DNA of 57,865 nt from Deltaproteobacteria bacterium (GCA_021781535.1 JAJXWO010000025.1:1-57865); one strand, 5' to 3'. Shown: positions 17,883-28,197, counted from the stretch's first letter. Numbers and translations are program-made. Notes: generated from the letters alone by a model not told the origin.

Positions 17883-17988
17883 GTGACTGCACAATTGTAT
17901 GCAATTTGATCTACCCAAAGCGATTGACATCAGTACATCACGACGTGTAAAAGAAAATACCTTTTTATTGAATCAGGCGGGAGAAACT

Positions 17989-19668
17989 ATGGCTATTGAA
18001 CCAAATAAAATAATTTACTCGATGATGCGAATCAGCAAGTTTTATGACAAGAAACCGGTCATCAAGGATATATCACTATCATATTTTTATGGTGCCAAGA
18101 TCGGTGTGCTGGGATTGAATGGTTCCGGGAAATCATCACTGTTGCGGATCATGGCCGGGGTTGACAAGGAGTTTAATGGACAGGCGGTACTTTCAGCGGG
18201 ATATACCGTCGGTTATCTGGAGCAAGAGCCACGGCTTGACGAAACCAAGACTGTTCGCCAGATTGTTGAAGAAGGAGTTCAGGAAACAGTTGACCTGTTG
18301 GCCGAATTCAATGCCATTACCGACAAGTTTTCCGAGCCGGATGCAGACTTTGAAAAACTATGCGATCGCCAGGCGGTTCTTCAGGAAAAACTTGATCACC
18401 TGGATGCCTGGGATCTGGACTCGCGTCTGGAAATGGCAATGGATGCCCTCCGCTGTCCTGATGGAGATGCGTCAGCTAACGTTCTGTCCGGTGGGGAAAA
18501 ACGTCGGGTTGCACTCTGCCGCCTCTTGCTTAAAAAACCTGACATCCTGCTTCTGGATGAGCCGACCAACCACCTGGACGCAGAAACAGTCGCATGGCTG
18601 GAGCATCATTTGCACAGCTACCCCGGTACGGTCATAGCGGTAACCCACGATCGCTATTTTCTGGACAATGTCGCCGGATGGATATTGGAGCTGGATAGAG
18701 GCGAAGGTATCCCGTGGAAAGGAAACTATTCGTCGTGGCTGGAGCAAAAACAAAATCGTCTGGCTAACGAAGAAAAACAGGAGAGCGACCGCCAAAAAAC
18801 CCTGCAACGCGAACTGGAATGGATACGAATGTCACCGAAGGGCCGACATGCCAAGTCGCAGGCCCGAATCAGTGCCTATGAAGACCTGATTGCACAAGAA
18901 AGCGAAAAGCATGCCCGCGACCTTGAAATTTACCTGCCGCCCGGCCCTCGCTTGGGTGATATCGTTATTGAAGCTGACAGCGTTTCCAAAGCCTACGGCG
19001 ACAGACTCTTGGTCGAAGGGATGACCTTTCGCCTGCCACGCGGCGGGATCGTCGGCATTATCGGCCCGAACGGTGCGGGCAAGACCACCCTCTTCCGCAT
19101 GATTACCGGGCAAGAAAAAGCTGACTCGGGGTCGTTCCGCATCGGTGAAACGGTACAATTGGCCTATGTAGATCAAAGCCGCGATGCGCTCAATCCCGAC
19201 AAGAGCATATGGGAAGAGATTTCAGAAGGGCAGGAAGCGATCCAGCTTGGCAAAGTGTTGGTAAATTCACGGGCCTATGTTTCCCGTTTCAACTTTTCCG
19301 GAAGCGATCAGCAAAAAAAGGTCGGGACGCTTTCAGGAGGAGAGCGCAACAGGGTGCATCTCGCCAGAATGCTGAAGAGCGGCGCCAATGTGATCCTTCT
19401 GGATGAACCGACCAATGACCTGGATGTCAACACGATGCGCGCTCTGGAAGAGGCCCTCGAGAATTTTGCCGGCTGCGCGGTGGTTATCAGCCATGACCGC
19501 TGGTTCCTGGATCGGATTGCCACCCACATTCTGGCGTTTGAAGGTGATTCAAAAACAGTCTGGTTTGAAGGGAATTATTCGGAGTATGAAGAGGATCGCA
19601 AAAAGCGGTTGGGTGCTGCCGCCGATATTCCTCATCGCATCAAGTACCGCCAACTGACGCGGTCCTGA
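17989..19668 (+). CDS. ettA: Energy-dependent translational throttle ABC-F ATPase
   Basis: 559 residues, close to the usual EttA length of about 555. Two ABC domains without membrane parts: Walker A GLNGSGKSS and GPNGAGKTT, signatures LSGGEKRR and LSGGERNR, Walker B LLLDEPTNHLD and ILLDEPTNDLD. The linker and arm region (GNYSSWLEQKQNRLANEEK) and MSPKGRHAKSQARI match EttA rather than Uup. EttA binds the ribosomal E site and gates entry into elongation according to ATP/ADP. The start at 17989 has GGGAG upstream; the in-frame extension to 17899 begins in the divergent promoter and is rejected. Confidence 0.93.
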   Translation: MAIEPNKIIYSMMRISKFYDKKPVIKDISLSYFYGAKIGVLGLNGSGKSSLLRIMAGVDKEFNGQAVLSAGYTVGYLEQEPRLDETKTVRQIVEEGVQETVDLLAEFNAITDKFSEPDADFEKLCDRQAVLQEKLDHLDAWDLDSRLEMAMDALRCPDGDASANVLSGGEKRRVALCRLLLKKPDILLLDEPTNHLDAETVAWLEHHLHSYPGTVIAVTHDRYFLDNVAGWILELDRGEGIPWKGNYSSWLEQKQNRLANEEKQESDRQKTLQRELEWIRMSPKGRHAKSQARISAYEDLIAQESEKHARDLEIYLPPGPRLGDIVIEADSVSKAYGDRLLVEGMTFRLPRGGIVGIIGPNGAGKTTLFRMITGQEKADSGSFRIGETVQLAYVDQSRDALNPDKSIWEEISEGQEAIQLGKVLVNSRAYVSRFNFSGSDQQKKVGTLSGGERNRVHLARMLKSGANVILLDEPTNDLDVNTMRALEEALENFAGCAVVISHDRWFLDRIATHILAFEGDSKTVWFEGNYSEYEEDRKKRLGAAADIPHRIKYRQLTRS

Positions 19669-19743
19669 GACAAACAGGATCCGTTCGTTAACGAAGCTAC
19701 TTATTTTCAGAAGGACTCTTAATACGACTTCTCACGTACTTAA

Positions 19744-20217
19744 TCATCCGGACCGTTCCATGCTGGCCTGCATCAGCTCAATAAAAGCCTGCCGGGTTTC
19801 CGGATCTGCGATAGAAGCTGATTGTGATTCAATTAAGTTCTGCTGTTGGGGAGTGAGCGGGCGGACTGTTGCGGATTCCTCCGGCATGTTGACAACTGGT
19901 TTATCAACCCTGCCCGCTTTAAGCACGATTTCATGCACTATCTCAGCTCCGAGGGAGCTGTTGAGTTTTTCTTTCATCATGGCAGTCATAAAACGGAGTT
20001 CCTGCATCCAGGGAGCGCTGGCTACCGCCACTGTCAACGTGCCATTGATAATTCTCACAGGGCGCGCACGACTGGCTAACGCCGCACCAACAACGTCCGG
20101 CCATATGCGCCATATTTCCGCTTCACGCAAGCGCTCCGCCAACCCGAGGCCAACCAGGCTTTCGTGCATCAATCCGGATAACGGGCGGGGAAAATGCATC
20201 CTAGGGCGCTTTGGCAT
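19744..20217 (-). CDS. DUF721 (DciA-like) protein
   Basis: 157 residues. The N-terminal block EAEIWRIWPDVVGAALASRARPVRIINGTLTV and PWMQELRFM is the KH-like DUF721/DciA domain; DciA loads the replicative helicase in bacteria that lack DnaC/DnaI. The C-terminal 60 residues are unrelated and variable, ending with a helix (DPETRQAFIELMQASM). It overlaps the upstream membrane-protein gene by 17 bases. In this lineage it is usually annotated as DUF721 domain-containing protein. Confidence 0.85.
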   Translation of the reverse strand: MPKRPRMHFPRPLSGLMHESLVGLGLAERLREAEIWRIWPDVVGAALASRARPVRIINGTLTVAVASAPWMQELRFMTAMMKEKLNSSLGAEIVHEIVLKAGRVDKPVVNMPEESATVRPLTPQQQNLIESQSASIADPETRQAFIELMQASMERSG

Positions 20218-20467
20218 TTTGTTTTCTCCGTCTGCTTACGACGCCACCAAGAATCTGCCCGGCGACCGAGCCGCCCAATGTTAAAGGGATAAAATGCCAA
20301 CTGATCCCCGCCTTGAGACGCAATAGTATAATAAAGGGGATCGGTAGATGAATCAGAAGAAACCACATAAAGGAATATTTCGGGTAATTCTGACGAATAT
20401 AACCACAGGGAACACTGATTATTAAAGCGAAAATAACCAGCCCGACAATAAGGATTGTGCCTTCCAT
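20201..20467 (-). CDS. Small membrane protein, unknown function
   Basis: 88 residues with AGGAG six bases before the ATG. Three hydrophobic segments (GTILIVGLVIFALIISVPCG, FMWFLLIHLPIPFIILLRL, FIPLTLGGSVAGQILGGVV) and a basic tail. No family recognised. The last 17 bases overlap the DUF721 gene, so the pair is probably translationally coupled. Confidence 0.6.
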   Translation of the reverse strand: MEGTILIVGLVIFALIISVPCGYIRQNYPKYSFMWFLLIHLPIPFIILLRLKAGISWHFIPLTLGGSVAGQILGGVVSRRRKQNAKAP

Positions 20468-20572
20468 GTACTACTCCTTTCAGGCATAGTAGAAATTCAC
20501 ACAATTTTTGTCAATCAGCTTTATGCTGAGATACATAATAGTGAACTTAGAAGAATGCAGGAGAACAGTACA

Positions 20573-20860
20573 GTGATTCAACACGGTCAACTACTAGCGG
20601 TATTCAATTCAGCACATCGAGTTATGAAAGCTGAAAACATACTCAAAAAGCGTGGAATGGATATTTTGCTTATTCCAGCTCCTCGGGCTCTTTCAACTGA
20701 TTGCGGTCTGGCGATTCGATATGACAGCAATCTTCATAATAACGTTATGGAAGCACTTACAGCTGAAAAACTTTTACCCGACTTTGTCTATCAAAAAGAC
20801 AGCGATGTGCATTACGAACGTATTTGGAGCATTGAAGATGATGACAATTCAAACAGTTAA
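20573..20860 (+). CDS. DUF3343 family protein
   Basis: About 95 residues. The core (LLAVFNSAHRVMKAENILKK, IPAPRALSTDCGLAIRY) matches DUF3343, often discussed as a thiol/selenium carrier-like domain; the conserved cysteine is in STDCGLA. I place the start at GTG 20573, which has GGAG nine bases upstream; ATG 20555 overlaps that site and has only AGAAGA before it. The acidic tail ends in DDDNSNS. It stands alone before the ffh operon. Function is unproven. Confidence 0.75.
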   Translation: MIQHGQLLAVFNSAHRVMKAENILKKRGMDILLIPAPRALSTDCGLAIRYDSNLHNNVMEALTAEKLLPDFVYQKDSDVHYERIWSIEDDDNSNS

Positions 20861-20971
20861 TTAATAATTACCCCGGATATACTCACCCTTCAGTAAATCA
20901 CCAAAAGCACCAGTAATTGAGAACATCACCCCGGTATTCCCGTCTAATACAGCTTAAAAAACAAATAGTTC

Positions 20972-21001
20972 TTGACAGTAACAAAGGTCCACCTTTATAG
21001 T
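20972..21001 (+). promoter_or_regulatory. Promoter of the ffh-rplS operon
   Basis: Exact TTGACA (20972-20977), 18-base spacer, TATAGT (20996-21001), 46 bases before ffh. Confidence 0.7.
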
Positions 21002-21047
21002 GATCCCCTTTTGGAATAACTCTGTATTCAAGGTAGAATAACTGACA

Positions 21048-22409
21048 ATGTTTGACAGCCTATCCGACAAACTGGAATCAGTCTTTAAAAAACTTCGCGG
21101 CCAGGGAGTGATGACTGAGGAAAACATCAAGGAGGCGTTACGCGAAGTTCGCCTGGCGCTCCTTGAGGCTGATGTCAACTTCAAGGTTGTCAAAGACTTT
21201 GTTGAAAATGTCCGGAACAAGGCTGTCGGTACTGAAGTGCTGACCAGCATGTCGCCAGGCCAGCAGGTCATCAAGATTGTCCATGACGAACTTGTTCTCA
21301 TCATGGGAGGCGGCGAGGACAATTCTCTTGACCTTGCTGCAAAGCCACCTGTCGCCATCATGATGGTCGGACTACAGGGAGCCGGTAAAACGACAACGTC
21401 CGGGAAACTGGGGAATCTGCTCAAAAAGCAGAAACGGCGGCCACTTCTTGTGTCTGCTGACGTGTATCGCCCGGCGGCAATTAAACAATTAGAAACGGTT
21501 TCTCACCAGCTCGGACTTGAGGTCTTTAGTTCAAGCGCTGACCAGAAACCGCTCGATATCTGTGTCAACGCTATGAAGTTTGCTGAACTGAATGGCTACG
21601 ATACCGTTATTCTTGATACAGCTGGACGCCACCAGATTGATGATTTTTTGATGAACGAGCTGCACGACATCAAGGCAGCTGTTCAGCCACGTGAAATCCT
21701 CTTAGTAGCTGACGCGATGACCGGTCAGGAAGCGGTTACCATAGCCAGCGGCTTTAATGATCGCCTTGAAATTACCGGTGTTGTATTATCCAAACTGGAT
21801 GGCGATGCAAAAGGTGGAGCAGCACTTTCCATCAAAGCGGTTACCGGTAAACCAATAAAATTTGTCGGACTTGGTGAAAAACTGGATGCATTGGAAGTAT
21901 TCCATGCTGACCGGCTTGTTTCGCGAATTCTCGGCATGGGTGACGTTCTTACCCTTGTTGAAAAGGCACAGACACTTTTTGATGAGAAAGAATCCATCCT
22001 TCTTCAACAGAAGCTGAAGAAGAACCAATTTGATCTCGAAGATTTTCTTGCCCAGATGCAGCAGATAAAAAAGCTGGGTTCTGTTGAATCGATTATGGGA
22101 ATGATCCCGGGCATGGGCAAAATGATGAAGCAAATGAAGGGTGCCCAGCCGAGTGAAAATGAAATCAAGCGCATCGAAGCAATTATCCGCTCAATGACTC
22201 CTGGCGAGCGCGCTAACCATAGCATGATAAATGGCAGTCGCCGTCTGCGGATATCCAAAGGAAGCGGCACAACAGTACAAGAAGTCAATCAGCTGCTGAA
22301 ACGCTTTACTGAAGCACAAAAAATGATGAAAATGATGCAGAAGCTTGGTCCGAAGGGTCTACTCAAAGGAATGGGTGGACTTGGAAAGGGAATGATGCCG
22401 TTCCGTTGA
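21048..22409 (+). CDS. ffh: Signal recognition particle protein Ffh
   Basis: 453 residues with the N domain (MFDSLSDKLESVFKKLRG), SRP GTPase G domain (GLQGAGKTTTSGKL, DTAGRHQID, LSKLDGDAKGG) and the methionine-rich M domain (IMGMIPGMGKMMKQMKG and the C-terminal MMKMMQKLG...GMGGLGKGMM). It binds signal sequences and SRP RNA and targets ribosomes to FtsY at the membrane. First gene of a conserved translation operon with rpsP, khpA, rimM, trmD and rplS. Confidence 0.98.
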   Translation: MFDSLSDKLESVFKKLRGQGVMTEENIKEALREVRLALLEADVNFKVVKDFVENVRNKAVGTEVLTSMSPGQQVIKIVHDELVLIMGGGEDNSLDLAAKPPVAIMMVGLQGAGKTTTSGKLGNLLKKQKRRPLLVSADVYRPAAIKQLETVSHQLGLEVFSSSADQKPLDICVNAMKFAELNGYDTVILDTAGRHQIDDFLMNELHDIKAAVQPREILLVADAMTGQEAVTIASGFNDRLEITGVVLSKLDGDAKGGAALSIKAVTGKPIKFVGLGEKLDALEVFHADRLVSRILGMGDVLTLVEKAQTLFDEKESILLQQKLKKNQFDLEDFLAQMQQIKKLGSVESIMGMIPGMGKMMKQMKGAQPSENEIKRIEAIIRSMTPGERANHSMINGSRRLRISKGSGTTVQEVNQLLKRFTEAQKMMKMMQKLGPKGLLKGMGGLGKGMMPFR

Positions 22410-22474
22410 ACCTTGCATGAAGTATTTTCACAAAATACAATCCAAAGAAGTACAAAATCAGGAGGATACACTCA

Positions 22475-22741
22475 ATGGCTACAAAAATCAGGCTTGCACG
22501 CGCAGGCGCTAAAAAAAGACCTTTCTACCAGATAGTTGTTGCTGACGAACGCAGTCGCAGAGATGGCAGCTTCATCGAAAATGTCGGCACATATGACCCG
22601 ACCAAAAACCCGGCCGTTGTTAAGCTGAAGGCCGAAAAAGCGGCTGAATGGCTCAGCAAGGGTGCCCAGCCGACTGATACGGTTCGTCAGCTTCTGAAGA
22701 ATGCTGGACTTCTTGGCAAGGCACCTGAAACGACCGCATAA
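22475..22741 (+). CDS. rpsP: 30S ribosomal protein S16
   Basis: 88 residues with the S16 signature [20 protein letters not shown], then [15 protein letters not shown] and [25 protein letters not shown] lies upstream of the ATG. Assembly protein of the 30S body. Confidence 0.98.
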   Translation: MATKIRLARAGAKKRPFYQIVVADERSRRDGSFIENVGTYDPTKNPAVVKLKAEKAAEWLSKGAQPTDTVRQLLKNAGLLGKAPETTA

Positions 22742-22798
22742 CGTATTCAGTTCCTCCGGTTCGCCGGCCACTCTATATGAGCAGCAGAGGATACCGCC

Positions 22799-23029
22799 AT
22801 GAAGACTCTTGTTGAAAGCATTGCAAAGGCACTGGTTGATGACCCGACTCACGTGAATGCAACCGAGGAGACGGAAGATGGTACCCTGGTCATCAGTTTG
22901 ACCGTCGCCAAGGATGACATGGGACGAATCATCGGAAAGGAAGGACGGACTGCTAAAGCGATCCGTACCATTCTTAATGCAGTTTCAACAAAAGACAACA
23001 AAAAGGCAATTCTCAAGATTGTAGAATAA
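22799..23029 (+). CDS. khpA: KH-domain RNA-binding protein KhpA
   Basis: 76 residues with the KH nucleic-acid loop GRIIGKEGRTAKAIR. The small single-KH protein between rpsP and rimM is the KhpA/YlqC family, an RNA-binding partner of KhpB in many bacteria. Its stop directly abuts the rimM ATG. Confidence 0.93.
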   Translation: MKTLVESIAKALVDDPTHVNATEETEDGTLVISLTVAKDDMGRIIGKEGRTAKAIRTILNAVSTKDNKKAILKIVE

Positions 23030-23551
23030 ATGACAGATCAGGATACATTGATTCCGGTGGGTAAGATCATCGGCACTCACGGAATTAAGGGGCTTTTAAA
23101 GCTCTACTCCTATTCCGGAAATATTAATAGCTTGCAATCGGCTAAGACTGTTTTTCTGAAAGTCAAGGACGGTACGCTCCGCGAATATACCGTAAAGAGC
23201 GTTTCTGCCCATGCCGGTGGTTTCATTTTAGGCTTGGATAGTTTTTCCGACATAAACCAGGTTTTGTTTATGACCGGATCGGAACTTTGTCTAAAACGGA
23301 GCCAACTGCCGGTTCCTGATGAAGATGAATATTACTGGCGTGATCTGATCGGTCTTATTGTTCATACCGATCAGGGCGTCGAACTTGGCCCAATTATTGA
23401 TATTTTTGAAACCGGCAGTAACGACATCTACGTAGTGCGCGGCCGTTCCAAAGATTATTTGATTCCGGCTATTGCTGACGTAATTGCCCATATTGACATA
23501 ACGGGGAAGAAAATGATTATAACCCCGCTTGACGGCTTGCTGGACTTATGA
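23030..23551 (+). CDS. rimM: 16S rRNA processing protein RimM
   Basis: 173 residues. The N-terminal [19 protein letters not shown] and the PRC-barrel part [16 protein letters not shown]...LIPAIADVI are the two RimM domains. RimM assists 30S head maturation and binds S19. It begins immediately after the khpA stop and overlaps trmD by four bases. Confidence 0.97.
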   Translation: MTDQDTLIPVGKIIGTHGIKGLLKLYSYSGNINSLQSAKTVFLKVKDGTLREYTVKSVSAHAGGFILGLDSFSDINQVLFMTGSELCLKRSQLPVPDEDEYYWRDLIGLIVHTDQGVELGPIIDIFETGSNDIYVVRGRSKDYLIPAIADVIAHIDITGKKMIITPLDGLLDL

Positions 23552-24291
23552 ATTTTGACATTCTGACTCTGTTTCCCGGGATGTTCTCGGGCCCATTTGA
23601 CGAAAGCATCATCAAACGGGCCAAAGACAAACAGCTCATTGACATTTCGCTACACAATATTCGCGACTGGGCCGTTGATCGTCACCAAACCGCAGATGAT
23701 GCCCCTTACGGAGGCGGTGCGGGAATGGTCATGAAAGCAGCCCCACTGGCAGCGTGCATCGAGTCAGTAAAGGCCCAGCATCCGACATCAACGATTGTAC
23801 TTACGTCACCCCACGGGCGACGACTTACCCATACTGTTGCATTGGAACTTGCAGAGAAATCAGGATTAATTATCGTTTGCGGGCGATATGAGGGGATTGA
23901 TGAAAGAATCCGTTCCATCTACGCTGAAGACGACATTTCACTTGGTGACTTTGTGCTATCAGGCGGTGAAATTGCCGCGATGGCAATTATTGATTCTGTG
24001 ACTCGCCTGATTCCAGGTGTACTTGGCAGTAGCGAGTCAGCTGAATCAGATTCTTTTGGTGATGGCTTGTTGGAGTATCCACACTACACTCGCCCACCAG
24101 AATTTAAAGGTTTTGTCGTTCCTGAGGCTCTGCTTTCGGGACATCATGAGCAGATTAGAAAATGGCGCCGCAAAGAGTCTCTGCGTAAAACCAGATCGCT
24201 TCGTCCGGATTTGCTCTCAAAGGCCGTGCTGACACGAGAAGATCGCAAGATGCTGACAGAGATTGAGCATGAGGAACACCATGGCGTGTAA
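23548..24291 (+). CDS. trmD: tRNA (guanine37-N1)-methyltransferase
   Basis: 247 residues, SPOUT fold. The start [13 protein letters not shown], the AdoMet-binding [11 protein letters not shown] and the knot [11 protein letters not shown] match TrmD. It makes m1G37, which prevents +1 frameshifting. It overlaps rimM by four bases and the next methyltransferase gene by 11 bases. Confidence 0.98.
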   Translation: MNFDILTLFPGMFSGPFDESIIKRAKDKQLIDISLHNIRDWAVDRHQTADDAPYGGGAGMVMKAAPLAACIESVKAQHPTSTIVLTSPHGRRLTHTVALELAEKSGLIIVCGRYEGIDERIRSIYAEDDISLGDFVLSGGEIAAMAIIDSVTRLIPGVLGSSESAESDSFGDGLLEYPHYTRPPEFKGFVVPEALLSGHHEQIRKWRRKESLRKTRSLRPDLLSKAVLTREDRKMLTEIEHEEHHGV

Positions 24292-24859
24292 TAATCTGGC
24301 CATCGCCCTTGTTCATTATCCGGTTTATAACAAGCATCACGAGGTTATCACCTCAGCTTTAACAAACCTTGATCAACACGATATCGCCCGATCATCAAAA
24401 ACGTTCGGTCTGGACCGTTTCTATATTGTGACTCCTTCCGAGGAGCAGCAAAAGTTGGCAGAACGCATAAGCGGTCACTGGCAACAAGGGTGGGGAGCAG
24501 AATACAACCCTGATCGTAGACAGGCCCTCGATATTGTCCGGGTAACACCTTCGGTTGCATCCGCTGTAGCAGACTTTCAAGGCGGATTCAGTAAACCGGT
24601 AAAAATAACGACCACCGGTGCTGCACGGCGCCCCGGGTCGATAGCACTGGTGACATTCAGGGAACTTTTGAAGGAGCCTGATCAACCGTATCTGCTATTA
24701 CTGGGCACCGGATGGGGATTGACAGAGGAATGTTTTATAACCGCTGATCTTATACTTGAACCAATTGCAGGAAACGGAATATACAACCATCTCTCAGTTC
24801 GTTCTGCAGCAGCAATAATGCTTGATCGACTCAGAGGAATTGAACGTGAAGATACATAA
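24281..24859 (+). CDS. SPOUT-type RNA methyltransferase, trmD-linked
   Basis: 192 residues from the ATG at 24281, with GAGGAA five bases upstream and an 11-base overlap with trmD. The sequence ([24 protein letters not shown]...[19 protein letters not shown] and the knot [13 protein letters not shown]) fits the putative RNA methyltransferase family PF09936, often found between trmD and rplS in delta-proteobacteria. The target nucleotide is unknown to me. AdoMet binding is inferred from the knot motif. Confidence 0.82.
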   Translation: MACNNLAIALVHYPVYNKHHEVITSALTNLDQHDIARSSKTFGLDRFYIVTPSEEQQKLAERISGHWQQGWGAEYNPDRRQALDIVRVTPSVASAVADFQGGFSKPVKITTTGAARRPGSIALVTFRELLKEPDQPYLLLLGTGWGLTEECFITADLILEPIAGNGIYNHLSVRSAAAIMLDRLRGIEREDT

Positions 24860-24895
24860 ACACAATCAGAGCATCATACAGGAGGAAGGTACCCA

Positions 24896-25255
24896 ATGAA
24901 CACCATCGATTTTCTGGAATTTGACCAAATGAAGAAAAATGTAATCCCTTTCAAGGTTGGGGATACTGTAAAAGTACATGTACGAATTGTTGAAGGCGAC
25001 AAGCAACGTATCCAGGCATATCAGGGCGTTTGCATTGCGCGCCAGAATGGTGGCGTTCGCGAAACATTTACTGTTCGCAAAATTTCCAACAGCATCGGCG
25101 TTGAAAGAACATTTCCGCTTCACTCACCAAATATTGAAAACATCGAAGTCATGGTTCGTGGCCATGTCCGTCGCGCCAAACTCTACTATCTGCGTAAATT
25201 GCGCGGTAAAGCAGCCAGGATCCGCGAGAAGAAATACGTTCCTGTTGCCAAATAG
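24896..25255 (+). CDS. rplS: 50S ribosomal protein L19
   Basis: 119 residues with [32 protein letters not shown] and the C-terminal [25 protein letters not shown] block. AGGAGG lies upstream. L19 sits at the subunit interface. It ends the ffh operon and is followed by a strong terminator. Confidence 0.98.
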   Translation: MNTIDFLEFDQMKKNVIPFKVGDTVKVHVRIVEGDKQRIQAYQGVCIARQNGGVRETFTVRKISNSIGVERTFPLHSPNIENIEVMVRGHVRRAKLYYLRKLRGKAARIREKKYVPVAK

Positions 25256-25260
25256 TTTAA

Positions 25261-25289
25261 AAAAAAGCCCCGCTCTTGCGGGGCTTTTT
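25261..25289 (+). terminator. Intrinsic terminator of the ffh-rplS operon
   Basis: 8-bp stem AGCCCCGC / GCGGGGCT with TCTT loop and five Ts, six bases after the rplS stop. A run of As precedes the stem, so it could also act on the opposite strand. Confidence 0.93.
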
Positions 25290-25372
25290 GCTTTGATCTG
25301 AGCAAATATGTTTTCATGCAGTGGAATACTCCGTTAATACTGAAATCCTGTTTATCAAGGTCAGGACTGATT

Positions 25373-26026
25373 ATGACACATCAAGGCGAGCTATTTACAA
25401 CTGCCCCTCTCAACACTCTGATGTTCGAGGATACTGCATACTCCAACGGCTATACATGCGTAGCAGGAATCGATGAAGCAGGCCGCGGACCGCTGGCTGG
25501 TCCAGTAATGGCTGCTGCGGTGGTTCTCCCTGCCGGACTTTCGATCACTGGTGTTGATGATTCAAAAAAGTTGACTCCAGGCAAGCGTGAAAAGTTATTT
25601 GAAATCATCATGGCGCACGCACTCACAGTTGGTGTCGGCATCATAGGTCCGGCTGAAATTGACCGGATCAATATTTTGCAAGCAACCCGTCGTGCCATGC
25701 TGGCTGCTGTTCAGCAACTTTCCCCCCAGCCGGACTATCTTCTAATCGATGGAATCAGTACCATTAACAGTGTCATCCCGCAAAAAACTATAAAAAAAGG
25801 CGATTCCTTAAGTATTTCCATAGCAGCCGCCTCAATAATTGCCAAGGTAACCCGTGACCGTTTCATGGCCAAAATGGATGTGAAATATCCAGGATATGGA
25901 TTCTCCGGGCACAAAGGTTACGGCAGCGCCGCTCATCTGGACGCTATCAGGATACTAGGTCCATCCCCCATCCATCGACTGACATTTGGTGGTGTCAAGG
26001 AGCATGTTGCTGACACCTTTTTATAA
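25373..26026 (+). CDS. rnhB: Ribonuclease HII
   Basis: 217 residues. The catalytic DEAGRGPLAGPV motif, the second acid in YLLIDGIS and the third region KVTRDRFM / YGFSGHKGYG are intact, as in RNase HII, which removes ribonucleotides from DNA. I use the ATG at 25373 (AGGA six bases upstream); an in-frame ATG at 25316 lies just after the terminator with no ribosome site. It may depend on its own promoter or on readthrough from rplS. Confidence 0.95.
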   Translation: MTHQGELFTTAPLNTLMFEDTAYSNGYTCVAGIDEAGRGPLAGPVMAAAVVLPAGLSITGVDDSKKLTPGKREKLFEIIMAHALTVGVGIIGPAEIDRINILQATRRAMLAAVQQLSPQPDYLLIDGISTINSVIPQKTIKKGDSLSISIAAASIIAKVTRDRFMAKMDVKYPGYGFSGHKGYGSAAHLDAIRILGPSPIHRLTFGGVKEHVADTFL

Positions 26027-26125
26027 TTACATTTTATGTTTCACCAAATGATGTATCTTCATACTTTTATTAAGTTTATTAACTCAGGCATCATCTAACA
26101 TGGTCACTTTCTATGCATCAAGAGG

Positions 26126-26291
26126 TTATGTAACTTGGGACTCACCTCCTTTATTTGCTTGTCCACCTTATGTAACGGTAACCAGCATAATTTTACGATC
26201 ACAGCACATACCTTTCAATGAGAAAAATACACACTATTTTACTGTTTAATTTTCAGAAATAATACTATATAACTTCTGTAAATTATGTAAC
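26126..26291 (+). repeat. Three direct copies of TTATGTAAC upstream of the ATPase gene
   Basis: The nonamer TTATGTAAC occurs at 26126-26134, 26168-26176 and 26283-26291 in the 279-base gap between rnhB and the ATPase gene; the last copy ends 14 bases before the ATG. Copy spacings are 42 and 115 bases. No other gene or clear promoter is seen in the gap. A regulator binding site is possible but unproven. Confidence 0.5.
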
Positions 26292-26305
26292 TTAGAGGAT
26301 CGAGC

Positions 26306-28197
26306 ATGGACACTCCATCTAAAGATGCACCAGTTTCCTCTCCGAAAAATGGTGTGATTACAGACCTATTAATTACCGAGAATATCATCACAAATCAGCA
26401 TCTTGCGTATGCCATCCGCGTTCGCAGCAAACTCACCACTCCAAAAACCATGGTTGACACTCTGCTTGATCTTGGGTATCTGACACGGGATGTCCTCCAG
26501 GAGACATTAAGAAGCAACCGCCTTAAAATTCGCTTGGGAGACTTTCTTGTTGAACTGGGGTATCTCCGTGAATCCGACTTGGAACAGGCGCTTGGAATAC
26601 AACGGGAATCGTCTAACAAGCCGCGGTTGGGAGAAATACTGGTTGATCGGGGCTTCATTGAAGGGCGGAAACTACTGGAAGCCCTGTCATATCAGCTTGG
26701 CTACCCCCTGTTGGAACTGACCTTTATTTCGATCGATCGCACCCTGCTTTCAGTCATTCCATTATCAATTTGCCGTGAACTTGACATAGTTCCGGTTCGA
26801 CGCGAAGATTCTCATATCATCCTGGCACTATCAGATCCACTTGATCAAAAAGCACATGATTGTGCCCGAAAGTTCCTGGGAGACCAGGCACGATTTGCCA
26901 TTGCTTCCAAAGAATCCATTCGTGACACGCTGAATGCCTTGGAGCGGTCAGCAACCCAGCCGATACTCTCTGATGAGAGCACAATTATAGGAATGATCAA
27001 CACCCTTCTGGATGACGCCGTTGAGGAAGGGGCCAGCGATATTCATATTGAACCGATGAAAGACCGCCTCCGTGTTCGCTTCAGGCTTGACGGTGTCATG
27101 CACCATCACAAAGATTATCCGAAAGAAATAGCCCCTCAGCTCTCAACGCGCATTAAAGTCATGGCACAATCCGACATTGCCGAAAAACGACGTCATCAGG
27201 ACGGTCGTATGCTCTACAAAAGCCATAAGCATGGTGTAGACCTGGACCTCAGAGTCTCAATTTTTATTACTATTTATGGCGAAAAATTGTTATGCGGCTC
27301 CTCAACAACAAAACGTCGCTCCTTGATATCAAAGAGATTGGCATGGCTCCCCGCATGCTTGAACATTTCATTTACGAAGCGGTCGAAGTACCCTCCGGCG
27401 TCATGATCATCACCGGCCCAACCGGCTCCGGCAAAACATGCACACTCTACAGCTGCATAAATTACCTGAATGATGTCAACACCAGTATAATAACCGCTGA
27501 AGATCCAGTCGAAATTGTCATTGACGGAATTTCTCAATGTTCCATAAATTCAAAAATTGGCGTTACCTTTGAAGAAACCTTGCGGCATATTGTCAGGCAG
27601 GATCCTGACATCATAGTCCTCGGAGAAATTCGCGATAATTTTTCTGCCGAGACCGCAATACAGGCGGCCTTGACCGGCCATAAAGTATTGACTACTTTTC
27701 ACACTGAAGACAGTATTGGTGGTTTGATCCGCTTGATGAATATGGAGATCGAAGCATTTCTGATATCATCCACTGTTGTCTGTGTTGTTGCACAGCGCCT
27801 GTTGCGACGGGTCTGTCCCGACTGTGCCGAACCGTATATCCCTACACCACTTGATCTGAGCAGACTTAATGTTTCCGCCAACGACTTGGTTGGTGCCGAA
27901 TTCAGAATCGGGCGAGGCTGCAAAGCGTGCCGGTTTAGTGGCTATCGTGGACGAGTGGGGGTTTTTGAGTTACTGGTAATGAATGAAATGGTAAAAAATG
28001 CCATCTTGAACAAAAAAAGTTCCTACGACATTCGTAAGATCAGTATTGAAACATCAGGCATGGTAACTCTGCTTGAAGATGGTTTGGTCAAAGGGGCTCG
28101 AGGAGAAATTTCGCTGAAAGAAATCATCTCTGATCTCCCGCGGCTCGGCAAACCCCGGTCAGTTGCTGAATTAAGACGAATATTGGGAGTTAAATAA
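26306..28197 (+). pseudogene. PilB/GspE-type secretion or pilus assembly ATPase with an apparent one-base frameshift
   Basis: The frame from 26306 encodes N-terminal MshEN-like helical repeats and the start of the ATPase core (DDAVEEGASDIHIEPMKDR...RHQDGRM), then goes out of frame after IYGEK. The second frame, open from 27283 to 28197, carries the rest: RLLNNKTSLLDI, Walker A GPTGSGKT, the Asp box, Walker B IIVLGEIRD, His box TTFHTED and a four-cysteine zinc motif (CPDC...CKAC). The frames join perfectly if one A is added to the five-A run at 27282-27286 (giving EKIVMRLL), about 630 residues in all. A sequencing or assembly indel is the simplest cause; a true mutation is also possible. The HDOD gene overlaps the stop by one base. 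No other pilus or type II secretion gene is nearby. Confidence 0.88.

Noticed and set aside
27283..27294. Programmed -1 frameshift at the five-A run
   Set aside because: Only a single AAA codon can slip, there is no clear downstream stimulator, and five As are too short for typical transcriptional slippage; an indel is simpler.
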